From positions 24,960,001-25,024,000 of the forward strand of contig NC_135064.1 in NCBI RefSeq assembly GCF_051401765.1: a stretch of DNA of 64,000 bases. Reading direction: 5' to 3'. Under the pieces are notes generated by a model, which did not search any database, was not told where the DNA came from, and saw nothing but the letters and a program-made list of their open reading frames with translations. This DNA is from Calliopsis andreniformis. Taxonomy: Eukaryota > Arthropoda > Insecta > Hymenoptera > Andrenidae. Every line of letters starts with the position of its first letter. Position 1 is the stretch's first letter. Both the position numbers and the translations under genes were made by a program. Positions 49,372 through 61,300 of the stretch are shown piece by piece.

Positions 49372-50630
49372 AAAAACTATTCCGATTGTTGAATCCTATC
49401 TACCGTTAACTCACAATCAAGATAAAACTGCACTTACTGCAGGAATACTGGCATCGTTTACGGTCGATCGCGCTTTTTTTCCTGTCTGACTATTAATCTA
49501 CGGAAATTGCTCGTGTTCTACACTCGTTGATGTCAGTTTTCCTGTATTCTACGAGTACAATAACTTCTTTTATCTATTAGTGTATCTTATATCGTAAAAC
49601 GATCGGCTTGATGAAATAAAATAGTATTTCGGTTGAGGAAGGAGATTGCGATGAGACTCGATACAAAGCCACGTAATTAAAACGCTAGAGAGAGAGCAAA
49701 TTTAGGAAATCATGGCCTCAAAAGCTGTTATATACGATTTCCGTTGCTTTGACGCCACTTTAGCTTCATTTTGCCGTCGACACGTATCCACTGATCTTTT
49801 ATTTCGAGCGGTATCGTTTAACGGACGATTTTAATGAATATTATTTTTAACGGGATTTTTGGTTCGTTTGATGTAAATGCATGGGCTACACACGTAGGTA
49901 TGGGCTGCCAATTAATGTCAACTGAATATTCCCACAGTTAGTTTCTAAATAAGAGAGTTTTAAAGGTAGTTAAACAACTTTTATAAACGAATCAAGTGAT
50001 TTAAGTCATGCAGTCACCTTTATTTTTCCACCTCTGAACCCTGTACGGACGTAAGTAAGCCATGAGCCAAGTATTTTAGCTTTACTTTCCAGAACTCAAT
50101 AAAACACAAAATTAAAACGCTATTACGTAAAGAAAAATTGTCTTGCAGCTACTATAGGTATGCTCTCCTACATTCTCCACAATTTTCCTCCATTCTATTT
50201 CCACTTTTTCCTCCGACTCTGTTAAGAAGAAAACCGCTGCTATTCTCAATTCCCAGTATCCGGTTGCACAGCACATTTTACTTGTCTCATTCTTCGTTTC
50301 CGTCACGGGGCGAGAAATCCGCCAGACGGCTGTCTCGAATCCGACTTTCCTAATTTGCTTGAACGACGCGAGAATTACGACGGTTCTCGTTACCACGGTA
50401 CGCGAGAAGTTACAAATGTAAACTAGTCACGACAAAAATAGAGAGACTGGTCCCGCGAGATAAATCATCCGCAATCCGATGAATTCCTCTCTCGACACTC
50501 TGACACTGTCAGTCACTGCTTATTAGTCGAGGAGCTGGTCGACCGCTAATTTAACTTAACGAGCCTTTCATACAACCGCGGTCGTTTCGTAGGACTGTTC
50601 CTGAGCTCACAGCCTACAACTGTTCGAAAG

Positions 50631-50644
50631 CAGTTTGCAAACTG
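50631..50644. repeat. Perfect 14-bp palindrome
   Basis: CAGTTTGCAAACTG equals its own reverse complement. It lies in a patch where TGTTCG, GTTTGC and AAACTG words recur between 50600 and 50720. It could be a dimeric binding site. Confidence 0.65.
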
Positions 50645-51815
50645 TTTACGAGCTTCAATGTGGACACGCTACTGTTTTCGTCCGTAAACTGCTTGGGAGC
50701 TGCTCTCGAAGTGTTCGCGAACAGATCTTTATAGGGTGGACCTAGCATAAGACGCGCTCCGACTTTTCTTCGTAGCGATCGACTATTATTCCATTGGTAT
50801 ATCGCGTGTTTATGCCCAACAATTTCTGCGCAACTGCGACTAAAGTAGAGAATACTACTGAGCTAAATTACGATTAGTTGCGATTGCGTGTTTTCGTGTT
50901 TTCGGCTATCTCGTGGTAACCTCCTGTCTCGTTACGTTTCTTTGCGACCCAACCGTTTGCCGTGTGAGGCGACGATACCACATTATTTACGTAATCCTTC
51001 GCGTTTATCCGAGAGCTCTTTCGGCCATAGTTCCGTTCCGTGAACGCTTGCGTAACAGTCAATATTTGGTCGGTGTATTATCTACGAGGGAGTCCCCCTT
51101 TTCCAAGGCGCCTTGCTCCGTTATATCGGACGTCTGGCGTCAGACTTTATACCTTTCTGACTGTATTCTGCGATCTGTCGTCGATTACGCTTGGTTGTCT
51201 CTGAAGGTATAATTTTTAGTAAAGGGCGTGTCCCCAGTCCTGATCGCCCTGTCGCAACACGGTGGAACGATCGAACGATACCTGTAATACTATACAGAAT
51301 TTCGTCAGTGCTGTACTTGAATCACTATATCCCGACAGTCGCTCTCCGAAGAATTGATTTCTTTTCGTGACTCAGAGAACCACCGTGTCGCATGTGCAGA
51401 CGGAGATAGAACGTGCTCGAACAGGCGCGGTGCGCAACGCTCACGTTGAACGTAATAACATTCATGGTGGCGTGTTGACAGCGGCGGTATCGTGGTACGG
51501 GGCGAAATTGAATCGAGCCGTGGCCGTAATAAAGCGATATGTAAATCCAGGCAGGGAGTCGCGCGGCAGTGGCGCTCGCGAGCGTAGAATTTGACATTGT
51601 TCGGTCGCGGCGGGCGGCGAGGGAGTTGGCTCCCAAGACCTACCCCTAAAGAGCTTTAATTGGAACCCTGTCGCTTCGAATTACTGTCGCTAGAGATGCT
51701 CCAGTTCCTCTTTTCGACGGTATTCCGCGACGAGAAAGGGGCCGGCGACTATTTTAACAGGAAGTAGGTTTATGGGTCGTCCTCGTCTCTCGAGGAACGC
51801 GTTTACCTTCTCTCG

Positions 51816-51856
51816 CCGCGGCGGCGCGGCGGCGCGGTGGCGCGGCGGCGGAGCGG
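51816..51856. repeat. GCGGCG-rich low-complexity tract
   Basis: Imperfect GCGGC and GGCGCG units run for about 40 bases, reading as Gly/Ala/Arg in plus-strand frames. It resembles the (GGCGC)n run at 9078-9106 but is less regular. Confidence 0.85.
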
Positions 51857-53124
51857 CCGTGTCGAAAGCCCTCGTTTCGGATTCCGCTTGTGCCTTCGTT
51901 ATTTTCCTCCTTTTTCCTTGGCCTTGGCGTTACGCGCGCGTCGCCTCGCAGAGACCCAGCGGAGAACGCTTTAATTCGAGCCGGCAGCCTCGGTGACGAG
52001 GGCCGACGTCGTCGTGCCTCTCCGCGTGACTTCTATCCGCAGCTCGACAGATTTCCGCGTCGTGCTAGACCCTCCCGCGCGCACCGAGTTCGTAATAATT
52101 CAGGGGACGGCTCGAGTGGCTCCGCTAACAAGCACGATAATTGGAATTGATTAATGACACGGCTTAGAGAGACGGATCACGCGGCTGCACGAACTTTCGA
52201 GTACTTCAATTTCCATCGACGTTTCGGCGAGATTTCCTCTAATCGGGACGGAGGATTTTACCTCGACACTGGCCACGGTTTTCTGCTATATCGAGGCTGT
52301 AGACTGCTGAGGACTGGTGTGAGGGGAGATGGTGCTAGTTCGAAACGTTAATAGTGATGGATAATGGGGAGAAGCGTTTCAGACGTTCAGGAGCATCGAA
52401 AACTTGGAAGAGGATTAAGGCGTGATAAAATGATGTATATTTTATTTGCAAGGTTTGTGTGTTTTAAGAAGACTGGCGGGTCGCGGTGAACTCGGCGACT
52501 TCAATGCTTGGAAGACAAACAACTGTCATTTTGTTTCCTTAAAAATTGAAAGCAGCTTAAAGGAGAAGCAAAGTGTGCCATAAAAATATATTAGGTATTT
52601 ATGTCTGAAATTAGTAAAAAGAGACATTAAATATTGCTTCGTCTTACCGCAGTATTGATCACGACACGACATATTTATTTTCGGATATCTACTCCGCAGT
52701 AGCGATACGTCATGCAAGATATGGTTCTTCGAAATATGTCGTCACTGCTAAAATTGACTTCCCACAAAGAATCAACGATCACAGCGTGATTTCAGTACTC
52801 AGTTGCAACTACAACGCGAAAAAAACCACGAAAATCCAAGACGTCTTCACAAATACCTGAAATATCCTACTCAAAAACATCCGAAAATCATTTCACGCTG
52901 AAATACAGCTCATCATATCGCTCTCGAAAATAAACCGGTCTGAATTTCCTGTCCTTGAAAAAACACCGCATCGAAAAAATATACGAGGCTCGATGCGCCG
53001 TTGTCGGCGCAGTTCTGCACCAGCCAAATTACCCAAACACGAGCGTCCTGCGTGTAATTCGAGCGTTTTGCGTGTCTGGCCCGGCAGAAAAATGCAGCGC
53101 TCCTCTGGTGCAGCTGTCGCCGAG

Positions 53125-53160
53125 TTTTTCGCCGCGTTTTTCGCCGCGTTTTTCGCCGCG
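53125..53160. repeat. 12-bp tandem repeat, three perfect copies
   Basis: TTTTTCGCCGCG is repeated three times exactly. Because 12 is a multiple of three, no stop arises, and the minus strand reads repeated Arg-Arg-Lys-Thr. This inflates the 223-codon minus-strand frame that spans it. Confidence 0.9.
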
Positions 53161-56100
53161 ACGACGGCGCATCGACGTACGCGGATTTAAAGCTAGCGCG
53201 CCTCGACGCGTCTACGTTTTTATTCCTCCCCGAGGCTGCACAGGGTGGGTGGGTATTTTTATCAGGGACGATTCGAATTCGGCGTCGTCGCGGCGGTATT
53301 CGTCGACTGTGCGAAACGACGCGCGCCACCCACTCGTTAGAGCTTAGCGTTCGCGGGGACGCGATTCCGTGGCGAGGGCTTTTTGCGGAGCGTCGTTTGT
53401 CATGCTTTCGTTCCTCGAGAGGCTCTTGTTTCGCGGCGACGGGACGGGGCCTGCCTTGCAAAGTGCTCCGTAACTCCGGAAATTCATTTTTATACTTTGC
53501 TGCCGGGACACGGCGTATCCGGCGTCGTTTCTTTGACGACTCCTCTGTTTCTCTCGTCGCGCGCTGTGTCTTTCGTCGGCGCAAACTTTGTTCGGTGCCC
53601 TGTGGAATTTTCGAAATAAATCAGAGCCACGCTCGATACGTCTTCCTTTGAAACGGCGAAACACGAGTTCGCCGTGGAATTGAAAGAGAGAAAGAGGAAT
53701 CCGGACAAGGGGTGCTTTGTTGCGAGAAGAGAGGTGAAATTTTAAAGAGTCTCGGTAACGCCTCTGGAGAATTCGCCGCGAAGAGGGAACTAGGGGATTT
53801 TTACCTCGGTGGAACTTCCTATGCACGAGCGAATGTAGAGAATGTTTCGTTGAGTTTAATTACCATGTGTATTTTTATTTCTCTCGGTGGATCGTTTTCG
53901 CCGAGTCCATTTCTCCTCTTTTCAATATTTAATGGCATACCTCTATCAAGCTTGTCTTTGTACCAAAAATCTGCAACCTGAAACAGCAGAGGAAACAATA
54001 CTACCTTCGTGCCTCTCGGGTATCAATTTTCCCTGGCAGCTTTGAGTCACACCTTCTTCCCTCCCTCTGGTACTTTTCCTTTTCATTGTTTGATTAGGTC
54101 GGACGCGCGAACGTGTACGCGGCGCCGTACACTCGAGCGAAGTTCTTTATCTTCCAGAATTAGAGATAAACTCGGCGGAGCCCGAGTAAGGGAGCGTCTG
54201 AACCGAGAAGTTTGTCGACGCGATAACGACCAGGTGAAACGTATTCGCCGCGATAAAGGAATCGCTGGATCGGCTGGCGCGATGGAAAACGAGTCGGATC
54301 GTTCCCTCGTTCGTTGGTTCTCCGTTCTTTTCCTTTTGACCGCCCACCGTCCTATTGATTTACCGTCCAGCGCCGCGATCCAATCGATCGACCGATAAAA
54401 TTAATCATAATTGCGCTTGGCACTTGGAATGCCGCGCGAGTTGTGCAACAGGCCGAGTTCCGCGCGCTGCCTCTCGAGCAGATAGCGCGCCAGATAGGTA
54501 GCGATATTAATTAATCGTTAATAACACGTTATAGCGATCTGACCGCGCGTTTCCCTCGGTTTCCGCGAATCGCGACCCGCGAGTGCCACTTTCCCGCGTC
54601 GCCCAAGAATCTCGACCAAACACGCCCTAAACGGGTCGATAGGTCGGGAACTGCTTAGCGAAACAGAGCAGGGGTTCGAGCTCGCGAACTTAGTTGGACG
54701 TCTTTCGAGTACTGTAGCGACGTAATTGAGAAACAATCTAAGTTTCATGAGAGTTTCAGAGGATTATTTAAATGAACAGTCTGGGAGTTGCGCTGCTTGT
54801 TCCACTAGCTTGCTCTAACAAAATAGGCGGGATAAATCTTCGGTCGGGCTGCTGGGATGGACTTTAGGAAGTTCCTGCAGTAAAGGCTTTTTAACGACCA
54901 GTAATCGAAAAAAAGTCAGCTCCCGCCTGGACCCGTAGAATTGACTTTCGAGGATTACCCAGAAACACAAATGGGAGCAGCTGAGTTTGCTTCTCCTGGT
55001 TCTTGATCATTCAAGTCAATGTCTCTCCTGCACCATATCATCTCGTCTCAGGTTTAAATATCGTTTATTTTCTATTCATTTCATACTCCACATTAGGAAA
55101 CATATTCTCCTCGTCTAATGGTACCTCTAATGGTACATCCAATCCCATCTACCTCTATCAACAGCTCTAATCAGTGCAGACTCGTGAACTCCAATGTACT
55201 TGATAAACATAGCTGGGTCGTGAAAGGTTAACTAAGCATTGAACAGCCTCAGTCAATGCTCCTCACTCGGATCAACTCAGAATTCGATCGAGTCGTGACA
55301 CGTTCAACATCCAGGGACGTAAACTGCGTAGACTTGCAGTTGAGGGACCGATGACTCCGCAAATCAAAGCCGGTTTCACGGCGAGCAGCCAGCTGTGTGG
55401 GTGTTGCCGCTATGCAGAGAGAAAGTAGCGTGCCGTTAATTTATGTAATGCTGATTTATGCCCATCCAGGATGATCTTTTTTAATCGAGCGACCGGTGAC
55501 ACGCGCAGCCTTTGTGCGACGCCATCGTCGCGCTCGAATTACGTTCCTTGCTGTCGTCGCCCTCCCGATGAACTCTTAAACCTAGATCAGAGATTTGTCG
55601 TGGCTGGGCACGTTACCCGAGCGCCGATTCATTTTATTCCCTTCGGGCGAGATCACCGAGGGGCTGCTTTCAATTGAAGCATCGTTTAACTGTGTTCAAT
55701 GATAAGTTTACAGCTACCAGAGGCACTGCGTCCCTGTTGCTTTCAATTGTACAATATTACTAGGAAGCTCGAATTGTTATCGGTGCGTTGTGGCGGTAGT
55801 TACTTCAGAGCACGACTATGTAGATGAATTGCAGGCGCCTGAAGCGAGCCCTAGAGCGAGTTCTGGACACGTGAAAGTTGGTTAAATTGGTTAATTAGGT
55901 ACTATGTGTGGGTTTGGCTTCGATGGCTTCGAAACGATAGATCAATGGAACAGAATACGTTCGATTTTAATTTTCGAATAGTGGTTCGAATATAACTTCA
56001 GATACAGTGTAAATAAGGTTCCTCAACCTCGTCAAATCTCGCTAGATAAGATAGCCTCGGAATATCTGTGTGCAGTGACCGAGTACACCAACTTATCAAA

Positions 56101-56469
56101 GCTTCCTAGATCTCCTGACTCGCCCCCTTCAAAGTGGCTGAAATCTGCATAGTCCAATGGCCATGAGAACCATTGAAAGCAAGCAAGTATCCATCAGTGG
56201 GAAATAATATCCAAAGAATGAAAGATGAGGAATGAAGACTCTGCAATGCCTCGACCAATCCAGCTCCCCAAGGTTACAGCGGCACAGTCGAGGGAGGTAA
56301 TTTTCGGGGAAACGGAGAGTCGTCCGCGCGATAGAAAATGCATTTTGTTCTCGGGACGTGGATTGAAATCCAGTCGTAAGTCGGCGATCCAGGCGCAATT
56401 ATGGGAATCCACATCCTCATAACGTTGCATCCCCTCGCGGTTTGCCCGTTGCACCTGCCGCTCCAGCCA

Positions 56470-56830
56470 GGCTGGTTCTCCTCCGACCGCACTCCGCCAT
56501 TCTTCTTCTTCTTGTTTATCTCTTCCCATCCTGTGCTCTCACCTCCCTGCTCCCTCCTCGCGTTCGCTCTTCGTTTTTGCCTACCATCTTCTCGTTCAGC
56601 GTCTTCCTTTCGCTGCCCTTGGTGCACTGGCTCCTCCTCACGGTGAACCTTTCCTCTCCTCTTCTTGCCCCTGAGGCAATGCACCGACGAGGAACGTTGA
56701 CCTCGCCTCTACGGCTGTTCGTGCGGTTCCCCGTCGCGAGAGTAGGCCCTTCTTCCTCTACTACCGCTGCTTCTTCTTCCTTCCCCGTCTTCTTGCCCTC
56801 CTCTACTTCTATTTCTTCGTCTTCGTGTTC
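56470..56830. repeat. Pyrimidine-rich (minus-strand purine-rich) tract
   Basis: Over about 350 bases the plus strand is dominated by C and T, with repeated CTTCTT and CTCCT words. It is followed by a (CCG)n-like run at 56831-56852. Long frames are open on both strands. The minus frame reads seven Gly followed by a Glu/Lys-rich stretch, which could be a disordered protein region but is equally expected from the skew alone. Confidence 0.7.
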
Positions 56831-57987
56831 ACCGCCGCCGCCACCGCCGCCAGGAATAAACCAACCTCGATGCAAGCGACCGACCAGCCGCTCTCTCGCT
56901 CCGGGCCATCGTCCAGGAATCTCGATAAGCCGCGCGCGCGGAGAAATTAATTGGCCGACCTCGAAAGCGAGCGCGCACCTTCCCCCGAAAGATGGACAAC
57001 GGATGCCCGCCCTGTGAATCGGCCAATCCTGGACCACGTTGTCGCGGTATCCATTGGGAACGAGCATTATGCCTTTGACGATGTCTGGGGGAGGCAAATT
57101 AAATTGCGTGAGATTCGTTGGTCGAGGCTTTATTGCGTCCTGTGACGTTCTTGAGGAGCTGGCTTGTGGACGAAATGCGGGTTCGTTTAGTTACAGGGTG
57201 CTCTCTTCCTGTTCACTTTTGCTGATGGTGGATATCTTAGCGTTCAAAGACAATAGGAGTAGGGTATCGTTACTGAGAGTGCCAAGGATTTTGGAATAGA
57301 GTTTCATGAGAGTCCCTTAGAAGTCCTATCAGATGGTGCTTACATCTTAAATGAATAACAAATAATAATGGAAGTAACTTTGTATCTTTCATCTTGGAAA
57401 CCATCGAATAACTTAAGCAGTACTTGCTACGACGAAACTCGTTAACGCATTCTCAGAAGCATTATTAATGAGATAATTAGCTCTAAAGGAAATCCTTTGT
57501 CAGAACTTTTCCCGTTTTCAAAAATCCAGAAACTAGCGACTCCAGAAATAAATTCTACACAAAGAGTACACGTTGTTTCTCTGATAATTGCAAACCGGTT
57601 AGATCCGCGGAATAACCTGTTGCTGATCCAAGCAAACAAACGCGGCAACGCAGGGTAGATCACCTAATCACGGAAGTAAATTCATATTTCTGCGACCATC
57701 ACGCTGCATTATTCCAGTATCCAGTCATTTGCATGCGCGACACGTTCCCTCGATTTCACTAGATCCCCCGAATTCCACGTCCCTCGTGCATACGCGAGCA
57801 AACGAACAGCTATTCCATTGATCAGGAGTCGTAAACTCGGTAGAACGTTCGTCATCCCTTGTGGCACGAATTGGGTCACCTTATCAACTTTGGTGTACGT
57901 GACAGCGTGCAGCCTAAGAGAGAAATTCGCGAGCACTTCGTCGCCCTTCAACCTTGCGGAATTTCGCGACGACCGTAACTCTACCCA

Positions 57988-58021
57988 CCAGGGTCGAGCT
58001 CAGAGAAACCTTCGACCCTGG
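57988..58021. repeat. Perfect 10-bp stem inverted repeat
   Basis: CCAGGGTCGA and TCGACCCTGG are exact complements separated by 14 bases. A further GGGGTCGAGG word follows about 30 bases on. The structure is too short for a microRNA precursor and is recorded as a possible hairpin. Confidence 0.7.
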
Positions 58022-58293
58022 GGTTCACCACGCTGCGGAGCGTAGCTCTGGGGTCGAGGATTGGGGCCTTCGATCTCTGGCTACATCGACCAGCAGTGCA
58101 TGACTGGACTGCCCAAGCTCCAGTCGTGAGCAGAACAGAGTAGGCTTTCCCTACTACGCCCCTGTCGTCAGGGAAATCAAGACGCCATGCGTGACGTCAT
58201 CAATTCGCTTCATTGCTATGCATATAAACGCAAGCTGGTGCATGCGTCGTGTGTGGCGCGTAAGAGGCGCCTCGCTAGGGCAGGAGATAGATC

Positions 58294-58370
58294 CTCGATC
58301 TTGGGATATCTCGAGCAGCGACTAGCCGAGCCATTGGCAGCCTCTCGACTTTGGGATACTCGAAGCAGCT
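58294..58370. repeat. Imperfect direct repeat of 27 bp
   Basis: The segment starting CTCGATCTTGGGATATCTCG (58294) recurs as CTCGACTTTGGGATACTCGA (58344), with both copies ending in a GCAGC word. The period is about 50 bases. It is a local duplication with a few substitutions and one indel. Confidence 0.7.
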
Positions 58371-61300
58371 GTAGAGACACTGTCTGTCACTGACGAAACA
58401 AGAGCGTCGGGGAACAGACAGAGAGGCTCAAACGCGTGTTCGAGCTCTTTGATTCGACGAGGAACGTGATTTCCTTGATCGACGTAGAGAGGAGATACTC
58501 CTTCCATGCTCCTGGCGTGTAAACGGAACCCATCTAGAAACCCTCGAGAAGCATCACTCTGGATCAGTGATATCTCTGACGGCGACAGGATTCTAGGATT
58601 TTGAGGGTCGCTGGAGATTGTCGCTGGTGAAGTAGTACTTTATTGCGAAACAAGATGATATACGACGATGCATCAGAAGTCACTTAGTTGTTTGAAGGAT
58701 ACTTCTTTACTTATTCCTTTATTTCTAGAATTTTTTTCTTCACTTCAAAGAAGAATGTCATAATAGCTGGCACAACGCTTGCAAATACTGTGCAGTGAGT
58801 TCTACCAACCCTTTTCTGTTCCACCCTCTGAGAAATATTCAAAGTTGCCCTTGTTCTTCGACCGATCAGCATAAAAGCGTGCACCAATAGGGCCAGTCTC
58901 TCAGCAAAGAACACACTCGTTTCGCGAAGCTCTTAGTCTCAATTTCGTCAACGCTCTCAGTGGCGCCTCTAGCGCAATCGTCGACTTCCTCTTTCTGCCT
59001 GTTGGCATTCGTCTCGAAGACGAGCTCTCCAACTGTCTTTCCAGCAAGCTCGCCCGTTCAGCTGCTCACGTACTCATGGATGAGGTTAATCGCTATTTGA
59101 CCCAATTTTATTCTCGCGCCTTAAACGCGACACAGAGAACAATGGAGACTTTAAAGTCATATCTGGACGCTCCCGTTCGTTCGTATAATTCTCTGTGCTG
59201 CTCGTACCTAATGCCTCTCCCGATTCCACAGATTTTAGGATAATGAGGACGCGAATGACAATTACGGATTGTCTTTGGTCTCCACCTTCTGGTTGTACTT
59301 CCATCGCTTGCTGGAGCTGCTCTTGATTGCAATTAGCCCGCACCCTCGTCTCATGAGAGAGAAAAGCACCAGTCGACTCTATTTTCAAAGGCAGAATATA
59401 GAACCTCGTGTCGGAACCAAAAGTAACACACGCCTTGTTAGTATTAGAATAATTCCGATCTGCTATTCGTTTTTGCTCTCTGTGTCTTCCTTTGGCTTAT
59501 GTTTCGGATGGAAACTTGATCGCTATGTTGCATTTACGATTTCGCGTCGAAGAACTTGGGGAGGCTTTGAGTTTCGCGTTTCGGAGGGGCGAGGTGTAAT
59601 TGGCAGGAGTTGAGTCAAGTCCTGGTTCTCTTAGTTAAAGTGTAAAGTTTGGAGAATAGTATCATCTATTGCCTGACGTGTTAATTAGCACTATATATCT
59701 AAAGAAATGCGTTGCAGCCAAGATCTGCAATCAAAACTGAACAGAATTTTGATTAATCCTTCAAGTCTTGAACGATGGCTTTTGGATGCTATACAAACTT
59801 ACATTTTTCATATGTTACTATTTCACTAGTTCTCTTCAGAAGAATCTTTCTTAATAATTTTTCGATAATTCTAATCACAAGCTTCCTATGACGTAATTTT
59901 CACTTCCATTTGATCCACGGGCCTTTCTCCACAGAAAGTGTTTCAGGCACCCCTTTACACGTACACAGAAGCTTCAAGTATCCAAGTACCTCCATTATTG
60001 GCAAGTAACAAAGAAAAAGACAGCACAGTCGATCACGTTCACCTTTACTTCAAGCCAGTCTCGCTGCTCCCTCGCTACAATGTACCAAAACGGGTCTCGC
60101 GAAGAAAACGAAGGTAAACTGGGTTATAAATTACACGGCTGCCAAAGCGTTCGGACAATCGACATTCCATCGTGGATTCTCGACGCCTTTTCGTTCGGTC
60201 GTTTGATCCTTCTCTGTCGCCCTTATCGCGGGAACGTCAAGATTTTCATTGCGGGCGAAAGCACAGCAGTGGGGGAGCGCGTTACGCGGATTGCAGTCAC
60301 GTCATAACAAATGGAGAACAATGCAGTGCGCCGTGTACGCGGATGGATAATCTTTCACAGTTTTGCGTACAATGGCGTCACGTTCCACCGCGACGTATCC
60401 CTCAGTCGTTTTCGCTGGCCGGGGGTTCGCGTGGCAGAAGTGATGTACGATCGTGAAAAGTCAACGTGTACCGTCGAGATGCCACTTTTACCAGCACGCG
60501 TGCCTGACTCGAACCTGTGTCGGGCTCTCTCTGTGATAGAACGCGATCCGCGACCCGGGAAAAATCACTCGGAATCCTCTGCTCTTTCACTCTGTTGCTC
60601 TGACGCACTTGATCCCTCGCCTGGCTTTCAGACACTGAAAATACCGCGACTTCATGCTCGCGTTTTTCATTTACTCACACTGTTATGCTTTAAGATTGAA
60701 TTAACTGAGTTGTGACGTAAAATAGATAATGCAGTGGTTGCTGTGACCCTCATATGAGCGAGAGACAGTTTAAGGTTGCGTTGAATTATTAACTATAAAT
60801 GAAAGGGTAATTCAATGATTTGATACGTTATGCAAATCGATGTTAGATAAAGTAGCTTGCGAAATTTCGCAATGATAGTTAACAATTCTTTCAAGGCTGC
60901 TGTGGATGTCTGATAAATTACCGAAATATCTCGCATGAAATGTCAAGTTTCCCAACATCATCGTTTAAAATATACTTCATATAAAACTGAAGTGACGCAT
61001 ACTCGAATAAATATTCATATCAAATAGCATGCAAATGTACTCGCCTTTATACAATCCTGTATCTACCTGGTCACATAAAAAATATATTGCACCTAGACTG
61101 TCCTCGTCTCACGTCAAGTCTAAAAAATTTACGAATTTCTCTGATAGCAAAACGTGATACCTGTTTCACGTGATTGTGCATTTCTTTGAGATTCTAAAAG
61201 AGAACTGTCGAATGAATTTTACAAGGCGTCTTCATCGCGAATCGTAAAGATGTCATTAACCCTTTGGCAATTGTATGTCGACGCTGTGCTGACATATGAT

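Noticed and set aside
52526..52717. Minus-strand frame suspected to be a mariner relic
   Set aside because: The resemblance is vague; no catalytic motif or terminal repeat could be seen.
52913..53584. Longest open frame in the window (223 codons, minus)
   Set aside because: It is mostly Arg/Lys/Ser over CpG-rich DNA, spans a 12-bp tandem repeat that removes stops, overlaps open frames on the other strand, and shows no domain.
60480..60530. Possible tRNA T-arm (GGTTCGAGT on the minus strand)
   Set aside because: The bases flanking the loop do not pair as a 5-bp stem, and no acceptor or anticodon arm fits.
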